Shown here in pieces: positions 53,400-61,472 of a stretch of 64,000 bases of DNA. Under the pieces are notes generated by a model. The model did no database searches. It had not been told where the DNA came from and saw only the letters and a program-made list of their open reading frames with translations. The translations under genes were made by a program, and so were the position numbers. Source of the DNA: Desulfovibrio sp. TomC (GTDB lineage: Bacteria; Desulfobacterota; Desulfovibrionia; Desulfovibrionales; Desulfovibrionaceae); assembly GCF_000801335.2 (NCBI RefSeq), contig NZ_JSEH01000008.1, positions 166,288 through 230,287 of the forward strand. Direction: 5' to 3'. Within the stretch, counting starts at the first letter, position 1; each line of letters starts with the position of its first letter.

Positions 53400-53432
53400 G
53401 GGCCGCGGGCATCAAGCCGGCGGCCCTTTTTT
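53400..53432 (+). terminator. Attenuator terminator of the aromatic operon
   Basis: GGGCCGC (53400-53406) pairs with GCGGCCC (53420-53426), with an inner GGC/GCC pair, followed by six T. It is 55 bases before the first structural gene. By hand, GGTCTGG (53351-53357) can pair with CCAGGGCC (53397-53404, one bulge), using the terminator's 5' arm: an antiterminator. CCAC (53341-53344) with GTGG (53349-53352) would in turn block that pairing. A ribosome stalled on the aromatic codons would cover the CCAC arm and favour antitermination, the trp-leader logic. Confidence 0.85.
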
Positions 53433-53486
53433 ATTATCATGTCGCCGGCGTCCGCAGCCGGGAGGGCCAAACCACAGGAGACAGCC

Positions 53487-54284
53487 ATGCTGCTTGGAAA
53501 AGCCGTCCGCCTCGAACGCATTTTCAACCGCAACACCCATCGCGCCATCATCGTCCCCATGGACCACGGCGTCACCGTCGGCCCCATTTCCGGGCTGATC
53601 GACATGCGCGACGCTGTCAACCAGGTGGCCGAAGGCGGCGCCAACGCCGTGCTCATGCACAAAGGCCTGCCCCGTTGCTCCCATCGCGGCCGTGGCCGCG
53701 ACGTCGGCCTCATCATCCACCTCTCCGCCTCGACCAGCCTGTCCCCCTACCCCAACGCCAAGGCCCTGGTCGGCACCGTCGAGGACGCCATCAAGCTCGG
53801 GGCCGACGCCGTGTCGCTGCACGTCAATCTCGGCGACGAAACCGAGCGCGACATGCTCGGCCATCTGGGCGAAGCCACCTCCCGGGCCGCTGAATGGGGC
53901 ATGCCGGTCCTGGCCATGGTCTACGCCCGGGGTCCGAAGGTGAAGGACGAATACGACGCCGAAGTGGTGGCCCACTGCGCCCGGGTCGGCACGGAGCTCG
54001 GGGCCGACGTGGTCAAGGTGCCCTACACCGGCGACATCGAATCCTTCTCCCGGGTCACCGACGCCTGCTGCATCCCGGTGGTCATTGCCGGCGGCGCGAA
54101 AATGGACAACGACCGCGATCTGCTGCAAATGGCCCACGACTCCATCCAGGCCGGCGGTTCGGGCCTGTCCATTGGCCGCAACATCTTCCAGCACGCCCAG
54201 CCGGCCCGCATCGTCCAGGCCCTGCACGGCATCGTCCACCTCGATTGGGAAGTGGATCAGGCCCTCGAACTCTTGAAGGACTAG
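53487..54284 (+). CDS. 2-amino-3,7-dideoxy-D-threo-hept-6-ulosonate (ADH) synthase
   Basis: 265 aa, DhnA/class I aldolase fold. Archaeal-type first enzyme of the alternative dehydroquinate route: it joins 6-deoxy-5-ketofructose 1-phosphate and aspartate semialdehyde, replacing DAHP synthase. It has [20 protein letters not shown], the Schiff-base lysine in [10 protein letters not shown] and [15 protein letters not shown]. The start at 53487 has AGGAG eight bases upstream. First structural gene after the attenuator and three bases before the dehydroquinate synthase II gene. A plain fructose-bisphosphate aldolase role is possible for the fold but contradicted by the neighbour. Confidence 0.93.
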   Translation: MLLGKAVRLERIFNRNTHRAIIVPMDHGVTVGPISGLIDMRDAVNQVAEGGANAVLMHKGLPRCSHRGRGRDVGLIIHLSASTSLSPYPNAKALVGTVEDAIKLGADAVSLHVNLGDETERDMLGHLGEATSRAAEWGMPVLAMVYARGPKVKDEYDAEVVAHCARVGTELGADVVKVPYTGDIESFSRVTDACCIPVVIAGGAKMDNDRDLLQMAHDSIQAGGSGLSIGRNIFQHAQPARIVQALHGIVHLDWEVDQALELLKD

Positions 54285-54287
54285 GTC

Positions 54288-55262
54288 ATGACCAAGGAAA
54301 TATGGCTCAAGGTCGTTCCCTTTGACAAAGACGTCGTCACCCTCGGCCTCGAATCCGGCGTGGACGGATTCGTGGCCGAGGCCGCCGATGCGGACAGAAT
54401 TCTGGCTCTGGGGCGCACCAAGGTGATGACGCCCGAGGAGTTCGAGCTGATCCCCATCTGCTGCAAGGACGACGAGGGAACGGCCATCGAATCCCTGAAG
54501 GCGTGCAAGCCGACCTTCCTGGCAAAGGGTTGGGAGATCATTCCGGTGGAAAACATCCTGGCCTGCACCGAGGGCCTCGGCCTTGAATGCGAAAGCCTGG
54601 ACCGGGCGCGGCTGGCCGCCGGGGTCCTGGAACGCGGGGCCGACAAACTGCTCATCACCCCCGAAGCCGTGTGCGACCTCAAAACCATCGTCAACGAACT
54701 GAAACTCTCCCAGGGCAAAATGGACCTCGCCGCGGCCACCATCACCAATATAGAACACGCGGGCCTGGGGCATCGGGTCTGCGTGGACACCACCAGCATC
54801 TTGAAGACCGGCGAGGGGATGCTCGTTGGCAATTCCTCGGCCTTCACCTTCCTGGTCAATGCCGAGACCGAGTCCAATCCCTACGTCGCGGCCCGGCCCT
54901 TTCGCATCAATGCCGGCGCGGTCCACGCCTACTGCCAGATGCCCGGGGACAAGACCCGCTATCTGGAGGAGCTGGCCTCGGGCTCGGAAGTGCTCATCGT
55001 CTCGCACACCGGCGCAACCAAAACCGCCGTGGTCGGCCGGATCAAAACCGAAATCCGGCCCATGCTGCTCATTACCGCCGAGGTCGCCGGCAAGGAAGGC
55101 AAGGTGTTCCTGCAAAACGCCGAGACCATCCGGGTGGTCACCCCCGAGGGCAAACCCGTCAGCGTCGTGACCCTGGCCGTTGGCGACAAGGTGCTGGTTT
55201 CCACCGACGTGGCCGGCCGGCATTTCGGCATGCGCATCGCCGAAGACATCAAGGAAGGATGA
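54288..55262 (+). CDS. 3-dehydroquinate synthase II (archaeal type)
   Basis: 324 aa, matching the AroB' family of archaea, unrelated to classical AroB. Family sequences: KEIWLKVVPFDKDVVTLGLE, the internal TKVMTPEEFELIPICCKDDE, and the conserved NSSAFTFLVNAETESNPYVA and RPFRINAGAVHAYCQMPGDK. It oxidatively deaminates and cyclises the ADH synthase product to 3-dehydroquinate, using NAD. Gene pair order is the same as in archaea and Desulfovibrio. Its stop is one base before the pheA ATG. Confidence 0.95.
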   Translation: MTKEIWLKVVPFDKDVVTLGLESGVDGFVAEAADADRILALGRTKVMTPEEFELIPICCKDDEGTAIESLKACKPTFLAKGWEIIPVENILACTEGLGLECESLDRARLAAGVLERGADKLLITPEAVCDLKTIVNELKLSQGKMDLAAATITNIEHAGLGHRVCVDTTSILKTGEGMLVGNSSAFTFLVNAETESNPYVAARPFRINAGAVHAYCQMPGDKTRYLEELASGSEVLIVSHTGATKTAVVGRIKTEIRPMLLITAEVAGKEGKVFLQNAETIRVVTPEGKPVSVVTLAVGDKVLVSTDVAGRHFGMRIAEDIKEG

Positions 55263-55263
55263 C

Positions 55264-56418
55264 ATGAACCCGGACAGCCCCGCCAACGCCGCCCCCCCGG
55301 GTTCCCTGGAAGAAGCCCTGCTGGAAATCCGCCACGGCATCGACGCCCTGGATAACGACATCCTGGTCCTGCTGAGTAAACGCGCCGCCCTGAGCCTGGA
55401 GGTAGGGCGGCGCAAAGACGGCCGCGACAGCGCCATCTTCAAGCCCTTCCGGGAACAGGAAGTCCTCGACCGCCTCGTCAAAGCCAACCCCGGCCCGCTG
55501 CCGGCCGGCCATCTGCTCAGCATCTACCGCGAGATTTTATCCTCCTCCCGCCGGCTCCAGCGCCCCGAGCGGGTGGCCTATCTCGGTCCCGAAGGCACCT
55601 TCTCCCACTTCGCCGCCATGGCCGCCCTGGGCCATTCCCCGGATTTCCTGCCCCAGACCACCATCGGCGACGTGTTTGCCGCCGTGGCCGGCAAGCAGGC
55701 CGATCTTGGCGTCGTGCCGCTCGAAAACTCGCTGCAAGGCACCATCGGCCAGAGTCTGGACAACTTCCAACGCTACAACGTGTTCATTCAGGCCGAAATC
55801 ACCTGCCGGGTCAGCCACGCCCTGCTCTCCTTAGCCACGAGCCTGGACGCCATCGACACCGTCTATTCGCATCCCCAGCCCCTGGCCCAGTGCGCCGCCT
55901 GGCTCAAGGCCCATCTGCCCAAGGCCAGGATCATCCCGACCGATTCCACGGCAGCCGCGGCCGCGCTCCTGGCCAAGGAGCCAAACGCCGCCTCCATCGG
56001 CCACCTGCGTCTGGCGGCCATGCACAACCTGACTGTCCTGGCCAGCCCCATCGAGGACCTGCCCGACAACTGGACGCGCTTTTTCATCATCGGCCCCGAA
56101 GACACCAAGCAGCAGACCCGCGATAAGACCTCGATCCTGTTTACCGTGCCCAACAAGCCCGGCGCGCTCTTCCAGGTGCTGTCGCATCTGGCCGGCGAAG
56201 GCATCAACCTGACCAAGCTCGAATCGCGGCCCATCCGGGGCGAAAAATGGCAGTACGTCTTTTTCGCCGACCTGCAATGCGACCTGACCCGCGAGGAATA
56301 CAAGAAACTGCTGGCGACGCTGACCGAAAACACCCACAGTCTGCGTATCCTCGGCTGCTACCCGGCCGGGGCCCAGGTGGACCTGGCCGACGGCGTGACC
56401 GGGAAGACGGAAGAATAG
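55264..56418 (+). CDS. pheA: Chorismate mutase / prephenate dehydratase (P-protein)
   Basis: 384 aa. Chorismate mutase domain about 18-105 (IRHGIDALDNDILVLLSKRA), prephenate dehydratase about 110-290 (VAYLGPEGTFSHFAAMAALG; the catalytic TRFFIIG), ACT domain about 303-375 with GALFQVLSHLAGEGINLTKL and ESRP, the phenylalanine feedback site. ATG at 55264 starts two bases after the dehydroquinate synthase stop. Makes phenylpyruvate. The gene is followed by a 231-base gap filled with repeats. Confidence 0.95.
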   Translation: MNPDSPANAAPPGSLEEALLEIRHGIDALDNDILVLLSKRAALSLEVGRRKDGRDSAIFKPFREQEVLDRLVKANPGPLPAGHLLSIYREILSSSRRLQRPERVAYLGPEGTFSHFAAMAALGHSPDFLPQTTIGDVFAAVAGKQADLGVVPLENSLQGTIGQSLDNFQRYNVFIQAEITCRVSHALLSLATSLDAIDTVYSHPQPLAQCAAWLKAHLPKARIIPTDSTAAAAALLAKEPNAASIGHLRLAAMHNLTVLASPIEDLPDNWTRFFIIGPEDTKQQTRDKTSILFTVPNKPGALFQVLSHLAGEGINLTKLESRPIRGEKWQYVFFADLQCDLTREEYKKLLATLTENTHSLRILGCYPAGAQVDLADGVTGKTEE

Positions 56419-56438
56419 AAGAGAAGAATAGGAAGGGA

Positions 56439-56610
56439 AAAAACCCGGGGGGGATCATCCCCCCCGGACCCCCTGGATGGGAACAAATTTACGGGGAGTG
56501 TTTGGAAACATAACGGATCAGCCGGAAGCGGACTGCAGCCCGGAGACACGAGGGGCTGATCCCATTGTGGGATTCCAAAGGGGTCACCCCTTTGGCCGCC
56601 GGAGGCTTCC
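56439..56610. repeat. GC-rich intergenic repeat, copy G, between pheA and aroA
   Basis: Core CCCGGGGGGGATCATCCCCC with flanking GGACCCC (56448-56474), then a CCAAAGGGG-TCA-CCCCTTTGG hairpin followed by CCGCCGGAGGC (56572-56608). A short direct repeat GAAGAATAG (56409 and 56422) precedes it. It interrupts an otherwise compact operon. Confidence 0.7.
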
Positions 56611-56649
56611 TCCCTGACCCTGTTGTTGCAAACCCCTTACGAGGATTCC

Positions 56650-57987
56650 ATGCCGACCATTACCGCGCCGCCGTCAAAATCCGTGTCCCACCGGGCCGTC
56701 ATCGCCGCTGCCCTGGCCGCCGGCACCAGCCGCGTCACCGGCCTGCTCGACAGCCAGGACATCCACCGCACCCGGGAGTGCATGGTCGCCATGGGCGCGG
56801 ACATCCATCCCCAAAGCGACGGCTCCATCATCGTCTCCGGCACCGCCGGCCATCCCCAGGGCGGCGATCCCGAAACCGACGACGCCGTCATCCTCGATGT
56901 CGGCGAATCCGGCACCACCTGCCGCCTGCTGACCGCCGTGGCCGCTGCCGGCAAGGGCCTCTTTGAGCTGCGCGGCCACGGCCGCATGCACGACCGGCCC
57001 ATCGGCGAACTCATAACCGCCCTGCTCCCCCAGGGCCTGGAAGCCCTGTATCTGGCCAAATCCGGCTGCCCGCCCATGATGCTTGTCGGCCGGGGCCTCA
57101 CCGGCGGCACAACCAGCATCAGCCTGGAAGACAGCTCCCAATACCTTTCCGGGCTGCTCCTGGCCGCCCCCCTGGCCGCCGCCCCGCTCACCATTGAAAT
57201 TTCCGGCAAAAAAACCGTGTCCTGGCCCTACGTCGCCATCACGCTCTCCACGCTGGCGGATTTTTCCGTGCCGTTTGCCGTGGAAACCCGCACCGCCGAC
57301 GGCTGGGCCGCCACCGACTGGCGCACCCTCACCGACGTCGTGCCCGGCCAGATCCGCTTCGTCATGCAGCCGGCCCGCTACATGCCGCGCACCTATGCCG
57401 TGGAAGCCGACTGGTCGAGTGCGTCGTATTTCCTGGCCGCCGGGGCGGTTGGCCCGGCCCCGGTCACCATCGCCGGCCTGCGCCTGGATTCGCTCCAAGG
57501 CGACCGGGCCATGCGCGACATTCTGGCCAAAATGGGGGCGCGCATCGAGGCCTCCGAAGCCGGCCTGACCGTCCACCCGAGCGATCTGACCGGCCAGGAA
57601 CTGGACATGGGCCGCTGCCCCGACCTCGTGCCCACCGTGGCCGCCGTCGCCTGCTTCGCCTCAGGCGAAACCGTCATCCGAAACGTGGCCCACCTGCGCC
57701 TCAAGGAATCGGACCGCATCGAAGCCGTGGTCGAAAACTGCACCCGGGCCGGGGCGATGGTCACCAGCCTGGACGACGGTATGCGCATCAGTCCCCGGCC
57801 GCTTCGCACCGATCAGCGCGTGGAATTTTCCGCCTTCGACGACCACCGTCTGGCCATGTCCGCCGCCATCTTCGAACTGGCCGGCATCGACGTGGTCCTC
57901 GACAACCCGGGCTGCGTGGCCAAATCGTTCCCGACTTTCTGGGAGAAATGGGAAACGATCCGCGAAGCGCTCCATGCGGCCGAGTAA
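56650..57987 (+). CDS. aroA: 3-phosphoshikimate 1-carboxyvinyltransferase (EPSP synthase)
   Basis: 445 aa, complete. N-terminal ITAPPSKSVSHRAVIAAALA (PEP/shikimate-3-phosphate binding), GESGTTCRLLTAVAAAGKG, and C-terminal HLRLKESDRIEAVVENCTRA and FDDHRLAMSAAIF. Sixth step of the shikimate pathway. Start at ATG 56650 with GAGG upstream. Other shikimate genes (aroE, aroK, aroC, dehydroquinase) are not in the window. Confidence 0.96.
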   Translation: MPTITAPPSKSVSHRAVIAAALAAGTSRVTGLLDSQDIHRTRECMVAMGADIHPQSDGSIIVSGTAGHPQGGDPETDDAVILDVGESGTTCRLLTAVAAAGKGLFELRGHGRMHDRPIGELITALLPQGLEALYLAKSGCPPMMLVGRGLTGGTTSISLEDSSQYLSGLLLAAPLAAAPLTIEISGKKTVSWPYVAITLSTLADFSVPFAVETRTADGWAATDWRTLTDVVPGQIRFVMQPARYMPRTYAVEADWSSASYFLAAGAVGPAPVTIAGLRLDSLQGDRAMRDILAKMGARIEASEAGLTVHPSDLTGQELDMGRCPDLVPTVAAVACFASGETVIRNVAHLRLKESDRIEAVVENCTRAGAMVTSLDDGMRISPRPLRTDQRVEFSAFDDHRLAMSAAIFELAGIDVVLDNPGCVAKSFPTFWEKWETIREALHAAE

Positions 57988-58003
57988 TCGAGGATAAAAA
58001 GAC

Positions 58004-58067
58004 GAATCGGGGCTCTGCCCCGAACCCCGCCGGGGGGATGATCCCCCCGGACCCCTCAATAGGGGGA
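58004..58067. repeat. GC-rich intergenic repeat, copy H
   Basis: GAATCGGGGCTCTGCCCCGA, then ACCCCGCCGGGGGGATGATC and CCCCCGGACCCC. Almost the same sequence order as copies A and I; located 17 bases past the aroA stop. Confidence 0.72.
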
Positions 58068-58069
58068 GG

Positions 58070-58126
58070 GTGGGCGGCGTCGGGTCGTTGCGCCCGAAGC
58101 GGGCGCAACGACCCGACGCCGCCCAC
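58070..58126. repeat. Perfect 26-bp inverted repeat between aroA and tyrA
   Basis: Arms 58070-58095 (GTGGGCGGCGTCGGGTCGTT...) and 58101-58126 are exact complements with a five-base loop GAAGC. It is followed by A/T-rich AACAAATTAAATTTTC, which has only a weak T-run, so it is at most a partial terminator within the operon. Not a member of the main repeat family. Confidence 0.75.
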
Positions 58127-58162
58127 AACAAATTAAATTTTCATTAGGAACAACAGAGTATT

Positions 58163-59074
58163 ATGCCTGATACGCACAAACAAGGAACACCCACCACCCC
58201 CCAGGAAAAAGTTTTTGGGGAAGGTGGGGGTCTGGGGGAGGAAACCCTTTTTTCCAAAAAAGGGTTTCCTCCCCCAGGTCTTCCCTCCTCCTTCGCCGCT
58301 ATCACCACCATCGCCATGGTCGGGGCCAAGGGCGGGATGGGCAGGCTTATTGCCGCGCGGAGCCGGGCGGTCGGCATTGAGGTACGCGAGCTGGGTCGGC
58401 CGCTGACCGACGAGACAATCCGGGCGGCGGTGGCCGGGGCGGAGCTGGTGCTGGTGTCCGTGCCGGTCTACGCCACGGCCGAGGTGACGGCTCTGCTCGC
58501 CCCGCATCTGGCTGCGCCGCAAATTCTGGCCGACGTCGGGTCGGTCAAGACGCTGCCCATTGCCGCCATGGTCGATGGCTACTCCGGGCCGGTGGTCGGC
58601 ACCCATCCGCTCTTTGGCCCCGAGCCGGCGGCCGATGACGGGTTGCGCGTGGCGGTCATGGACGGCCGGCCCGGTCAAGACGTCTGGGCCACCGAGCTTG
58701 TGGCCGACTGGTGCCGACGGGTGGGTTTTGCGCCCTTTGCCTCCACGGCCGAGGAGCATGACCGGGCCGCGGCCTATGTCCAGGGTCTTAATTTCGTCAC
58801 CACCGTGGCCTATCTGGCCTCCCAGCCGGCCGGCGGCGACGTGGAAAAGTATCTGACCCCGTCGTTTACCCGGCGGCTGGTGTCGGCGGAAAAGCTCATC
58901 ACCAAGGATGCGGCCCTGTTTACCGCCCTGTTCGAGGCCAATCCGTACAGCCATGAAGTGGTGCGCAATTACCGGAATTTCCTGAATATCGCCGCTGGCG
59001 GCGACATTGATCTGCTGGTGCGCCGGGCCGAGGCCTGGTGGACGGCCAAGACGGAACAAAAGGACAACCCATGA
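58163..59074 (+). CDS. tyrA: Prephenate dehydrogenase, with repeat-encoded N-terminal insertion
   Basis: 303 aa. The catalytic part begins about residue 45 with ITTIAMVGAKGGMGRLIAAR (NAD-binding) and continues with VLVSVPVYATAEV, DVGSVKTLPIAAM, GTHPLFGPEP and a helical C-terminal domain, as in TyrA. Residues about 15-42 are encoded by a palindromic repeat (58204-58289) and have no counterpart in the family. The upstream ATG at 58163 has AGGA 13 bases away; an internal ATG at 58316 would remove part of the first Rossmann strand. It overlaps trpE by 4 bases. Converts prephenate to 4-hydroxyphenylpyruvate. Confidence 0.88.
   Translation: MPDTHKQGTPTTPQEKVFGEGGGLGEETLFSKKGFPPPGLPSSFAAITTIAMVGAKGGMGRLIAARSRAVGIEVRELGRPLTDETIRAAVAGAELVLVSVPVYATAEVTALLAPHLAAPQILADVGSVKTLPIAAMVDGYSGPVVGTHPLFGPEPAADDGLRVAVMDGRPGQDVWATELVADWCRRVGFAPFASTAEEHDRAAAYVQGLNFVTTVAYLASQPAGGDVEKYLTPSFTRRLVSAEKLITKDAALFTALFEANPYSHEVVRNYRNFLNIAAGGDIDLLVRRAEAWWTAKTEQKDNP
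58232..58277. repeat. Perfect 22-bp palindrome inside the tyrA reading frame
   Basis: CTGGGGGAGGAAACCCTTTTTT (58232-58253) and its exact complement (58256-58277) flank a CC loop, within GGAAAAAGTTTTTGGGGAAG...GTCTTCCC. Such 'AAAGTTTTTGGGGAAG...' palindromes are common intergenic elements in Desulfovibrio genomes; here the copy is read through in frame. Confidence 0.8.
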
Positions 59075-60489
59075 GTGCGATCACGCTTCGCCAGGAAGGG
59101 ACGTGGCTGCCCGCCGACGTCCAGACGCCCATCAGTCTGTTTCTGGGACTCGTCGGCGAACGGCCCGGCGTCCTGCTCGAAAGCGCCGAAGTGGACGGCC
59201 GCCTGGGTCGCTACAGCCTTATTGCCTGGGATTTCCGGCTGCGCCTTCGCTTAAAGGACGGCAAGCTCGATGTGAGCGCCCGCGACCCGCGCCTTGCGCC
59301 GCTCGAGGCCTACACCGGCTTTGACTTCGTCGAGGGCATGCGCGGCATCCTGGCCGACATGAAGATTCTGGCCCCGGAAGGCTTTGACGACGTGCCGCCC
59401 ATCACCCGGTCCCTGGTTGGGTATTTCGGCTACGGCGTGGCCGGCATCTTCGAGCCCAAGCTGGCCAAGGTGCTGCCGCCGAACGAGGCCGAGTTCTGTC
59501 TGGTGTTGCCCGGCCGGGTGGTCTTATTTGACCACGTCAAACACCGCTGCCTGCACCTGTCGCTGGACGAAGGCAAAAAGGCCAAGATCGAATACGCCAA
59601 CATCTTCGCGCCCATGGACCGGCCGGTGGTCGGCAAGGTGGTCAACACCCCGGATGCGGCCGGCTACATGGACGCGGTCGCCAAATGCAAGGAGATGATC
59701 CGGGCCGGCGAGTGCATCCAGACCGTGCTCTCCACCCAGTTTACCACGCCCTTTTCCGGCGACCCGTTTGTCATCTACCGCCGGCTGCGGCAGGTAAACC
59801 CCTCGCCCTACATGTTTTTCATGCGCCTGCCGCGCGTGACGCTCCTTGGCTCGTCGCCGGAACTGCTCATCCGCTGCCGCGACGGCGAGCTGACCACCTG
59901 CCCCATTGCCGGCACGCGCCATCGCAGTGCCGATCCGGTGGAAGACGACCGCCTGGCCGACGAGCTTTTGGCCGATCCCAAGGAACGGGCCGAGCACGTC
60001 ATGCTGGTCGATCTGGGCCGCAACGATCTGGGCCGCATGGCCGAGCGCGGCACGGTCAAGGTCGAGAAGTTCATGACCGTGGAGCGCTTTTCCCACGTCA
60101 TGCACATCGTCTCCTACGTGACCGCCACGCTCAAAAAGGGCCTCGACGCCCTGGACGTGCTCAAATGCGCCTTCCCGGCCGGCACGCTTTCCGGCGCGCC
60201 CAAGGTCCGGGCCATGGAAATGATTGCCGAGCTGGAACACGGGCTGCCGCGCGGGCCGTATGCCGGCTGCATCGGCTGGATTGGCCTCGACGAGGGGCAC
60301 GTCAACCTGGACACGGGCATCACCATCCGCAGCATGTGGATTCGTGACGGCATGCTGACCTGGCAGGCCGGGGCCGGCATCGTTTTCGATTCCGATCCGG
60401 CCAAGGAATGGGTGGAGTGTCAAAACAAGGCCCGGGTCATTGCCGAAGTGCTGGCTGCCAAGGAGGAAGGCGATGTTTTTACTTATTGA
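59071..60489 (+). CDS. trpE: Anthranilate synthase component I
   Basis: 472 aa from ATG 59071 (GGAC site; 4-base overlap with tyrA). It has an N-terminal inhibitor-binding segment LLESAEVDGRLGRYSLIAWD (LLES motif for Trp feedback) and C-terminal chorismate-binding features GSSPELLIRCRDGELTTCPI, AGTRHR, MLVDLGRNDLGRMAERGTVK and FPAGTLSGAPKVRAMEMIAE. It uses ammonia delivered by TrpG. Full family length. Confidence 0.96.
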   Translation: MSAITLRQEGTWLPADVQTPISLFLGLVGERPGVLLESAEVDGRLGRYSLIAWDFRLRLRLKDGKLDVSARDPRLAPLEAYTGFDFVEGMRGILADMKILAPEGFDDVPPITRSLVGYFGYGVAGIFEPKLAKVLPPNEAEFCLVLPGRVVLFDHVKHRCLHLSLDEGKKAKIEYANIFAPMDRPVVGKVVNTPDAAGYMDAVAKCKEMIRAGECIQTVLSTQFTTPFSGDPFVIYRRLRQVNPSPYMFFMRLPRVTLLGSSPELLIRCRDGELTTCPIAGTRHRSADPVEDDRLADELLADPKERAEHVMLVDLGRNDLGRMAERGTVKVEKFMTVERFSHVMHIVSYVTATLKKGLDALDVLKCAFPAGTLSGAPKVRAMEMIAELEHGLPRGPYAGCIGWIGLDEGHVNLDTGITIRSMWIRDGMLTWQAGAGIVFDSDPAKEWVECQNKARVIAEVLAAKEEGDVFTY

Positions 60490-61045
60490 TAACTTCGACT
60501 CGTTCACCTTCAACGTCGTCCAGGCCTTCCAGCAGTTGGGGCACGATCCGGTCGTCCTTAAAAACGATGACCCGCAGATTTTGGAATTAGCCGCGTCGGG
60601 CACGCTGGAGAAGGTCTGCATCTCGCCCGGCCCGAGCAACCCGGTCAATGCCGGGCTGTGCCTCCAATTTCTGGAGCTGTTGCCGCCGACCACGCCGGTC
60701 TTTGGCGTCTGCCTGGGGCATCAGATTTTGGGGCACTTTGCCGGCGCGCCGGTGGTCGTGGCCGATCGCATCATGCACGGCAAGACGTCCGACGTGTACC
60801 ACCGCGAGACCGGCCTGTTTGCGGGCCTGCCCAACCCCATGGAGTGCTGCCGCTACCATTCGCTCATCGTGCAGGCCTCCAAGGCCCCGGAGATGCTGGA
60901 AATCACCGCCTGGACCGAGCAAAACGAAGTCATGGGCATGCGCTACCGCGACCGGCCCTGGGTCGGCGTGCAATTTCACCCGGAGTCGGTCTTCACGCCC
61001 GACGGCATGAAGCTGATCGCCAATTTTCCAGAGAAGATTTTGTAA
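60473..61045 (+). CDS. trpG: Anthranilate synthase component II (glutamine amidotransferase)
   Basis: 190 aa, class I amidotransferase. MFLLIDNFDSFTFNVVQAFQ at the start, nucleophile Cys in FGVCLGHQILGH, and His/Glu in VGVQFHPESVFTP. It overlaps trpE by 17 bases, with the ribosome site (AAGGAGGAAGG) inside trpE. No phosphoribosyltransferase fusion, unlike enterobacterial TrpGD. Confidence 0.96.
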   Translation: MFLLIDNFDSFTFNVVQAFQQLGHDPVVLKNDDPQILELAASGTLEKVCISPGPSNPVNAGLCLQFLELLPPTTPVFGVCLGHQILGHFAGAPVVVADRIMHGKTSDVYHRETGLFAGLPNPMECCRYHSLIVQASKAPEMLEITAWTEQNEVMGMRYRDRPWVGVQFHPESVFTPDGMKLIANFPEKIL

Positions 61046-61056
61046 GGACGTCCACT

Positions 61057-61440
61057 TTGAACACCATCCCCGCCCTCATTGCCAAGGCTGAAGAAAGTCT
61101 TCGCGCCACGCGGCTTCTCGCCAGCGAGGGCTTTTACGATTTCGCCGTGGGCCGGGTCCATGCCGTCATGCATTACGTGGCCGAAGCCTTCCTCATCCGC
61201 CATGGCTATGCCGTGGCCGATCCAGGAAGCGTGGCTTCGGCCTTTGCCCTGCACCTGACCGCCACGGGCTACCTGCCCGAAACCTTCAACCGCTTCCTCG
61301 TCGAAGCCGCCCGGTTGCGCGACCGGGCCGAATACCAGACCGATACCGGCATAACAGCCGACGACGTGTCCGAGCAGATCGACCGGGCCAAGGCGTTTTT
61401 GTACCTCGCCCGGGAAGAACTCTCCGACACACCCAAATAA
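61057..61440 (+). CDS. HEPN domain protein within the trp operon
   Basis: 127 aa from TTG at 61057 with AAGGA eight bases upstream. The fold pattern EESLRATRLLASEGFYDFAV, then GRVHAVMHYVAEAFLIRHG, and later RFLVEAARLRDRAEYQTDTG is that of the UPF0332-type HEPN family. A candidate Rx4-6H motif is present (R33 to H39, RVHAVMH), the catalytic signature of HEPN RNases. No nucleotidyltransferase (MNT) partner is adjacent: trpG is 11 bases before and trpD 32 bases after. It could be a translation-linked regulator, a standalone RNase or a scaffolding protein; function unknown. Confidence 0.85.
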   Translation: MNTIPALIAKAEESLRATRLLASEGFYDFAVGRVHAVMHYVAEAFLIRHGYAVADPGSVASAFALHLTATGYLPETFNRFLVEAARLRDRAEYQTDTGITADDVSEQIDRAKAFLYLAREELSDTPK

Positions 61441-61472
61441 CACCCGCACGCCCGTCCGAAAGGAGTCGCATC

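Noticed and set aside
53412..55523. Minus-strand open frame of 703 codons opposite the ADH synthase and dehydroquinate synthase II genes
   Set aside because: Shadow of two strongly supported genes; no domain pattern.
58316..59074. Shorter tyrA starting at the internal ATG
   Set aside because: Would delete the first beta strand of the NAD-binding fold and lacks a Shine-Dalgarno; kept only as an alternative.
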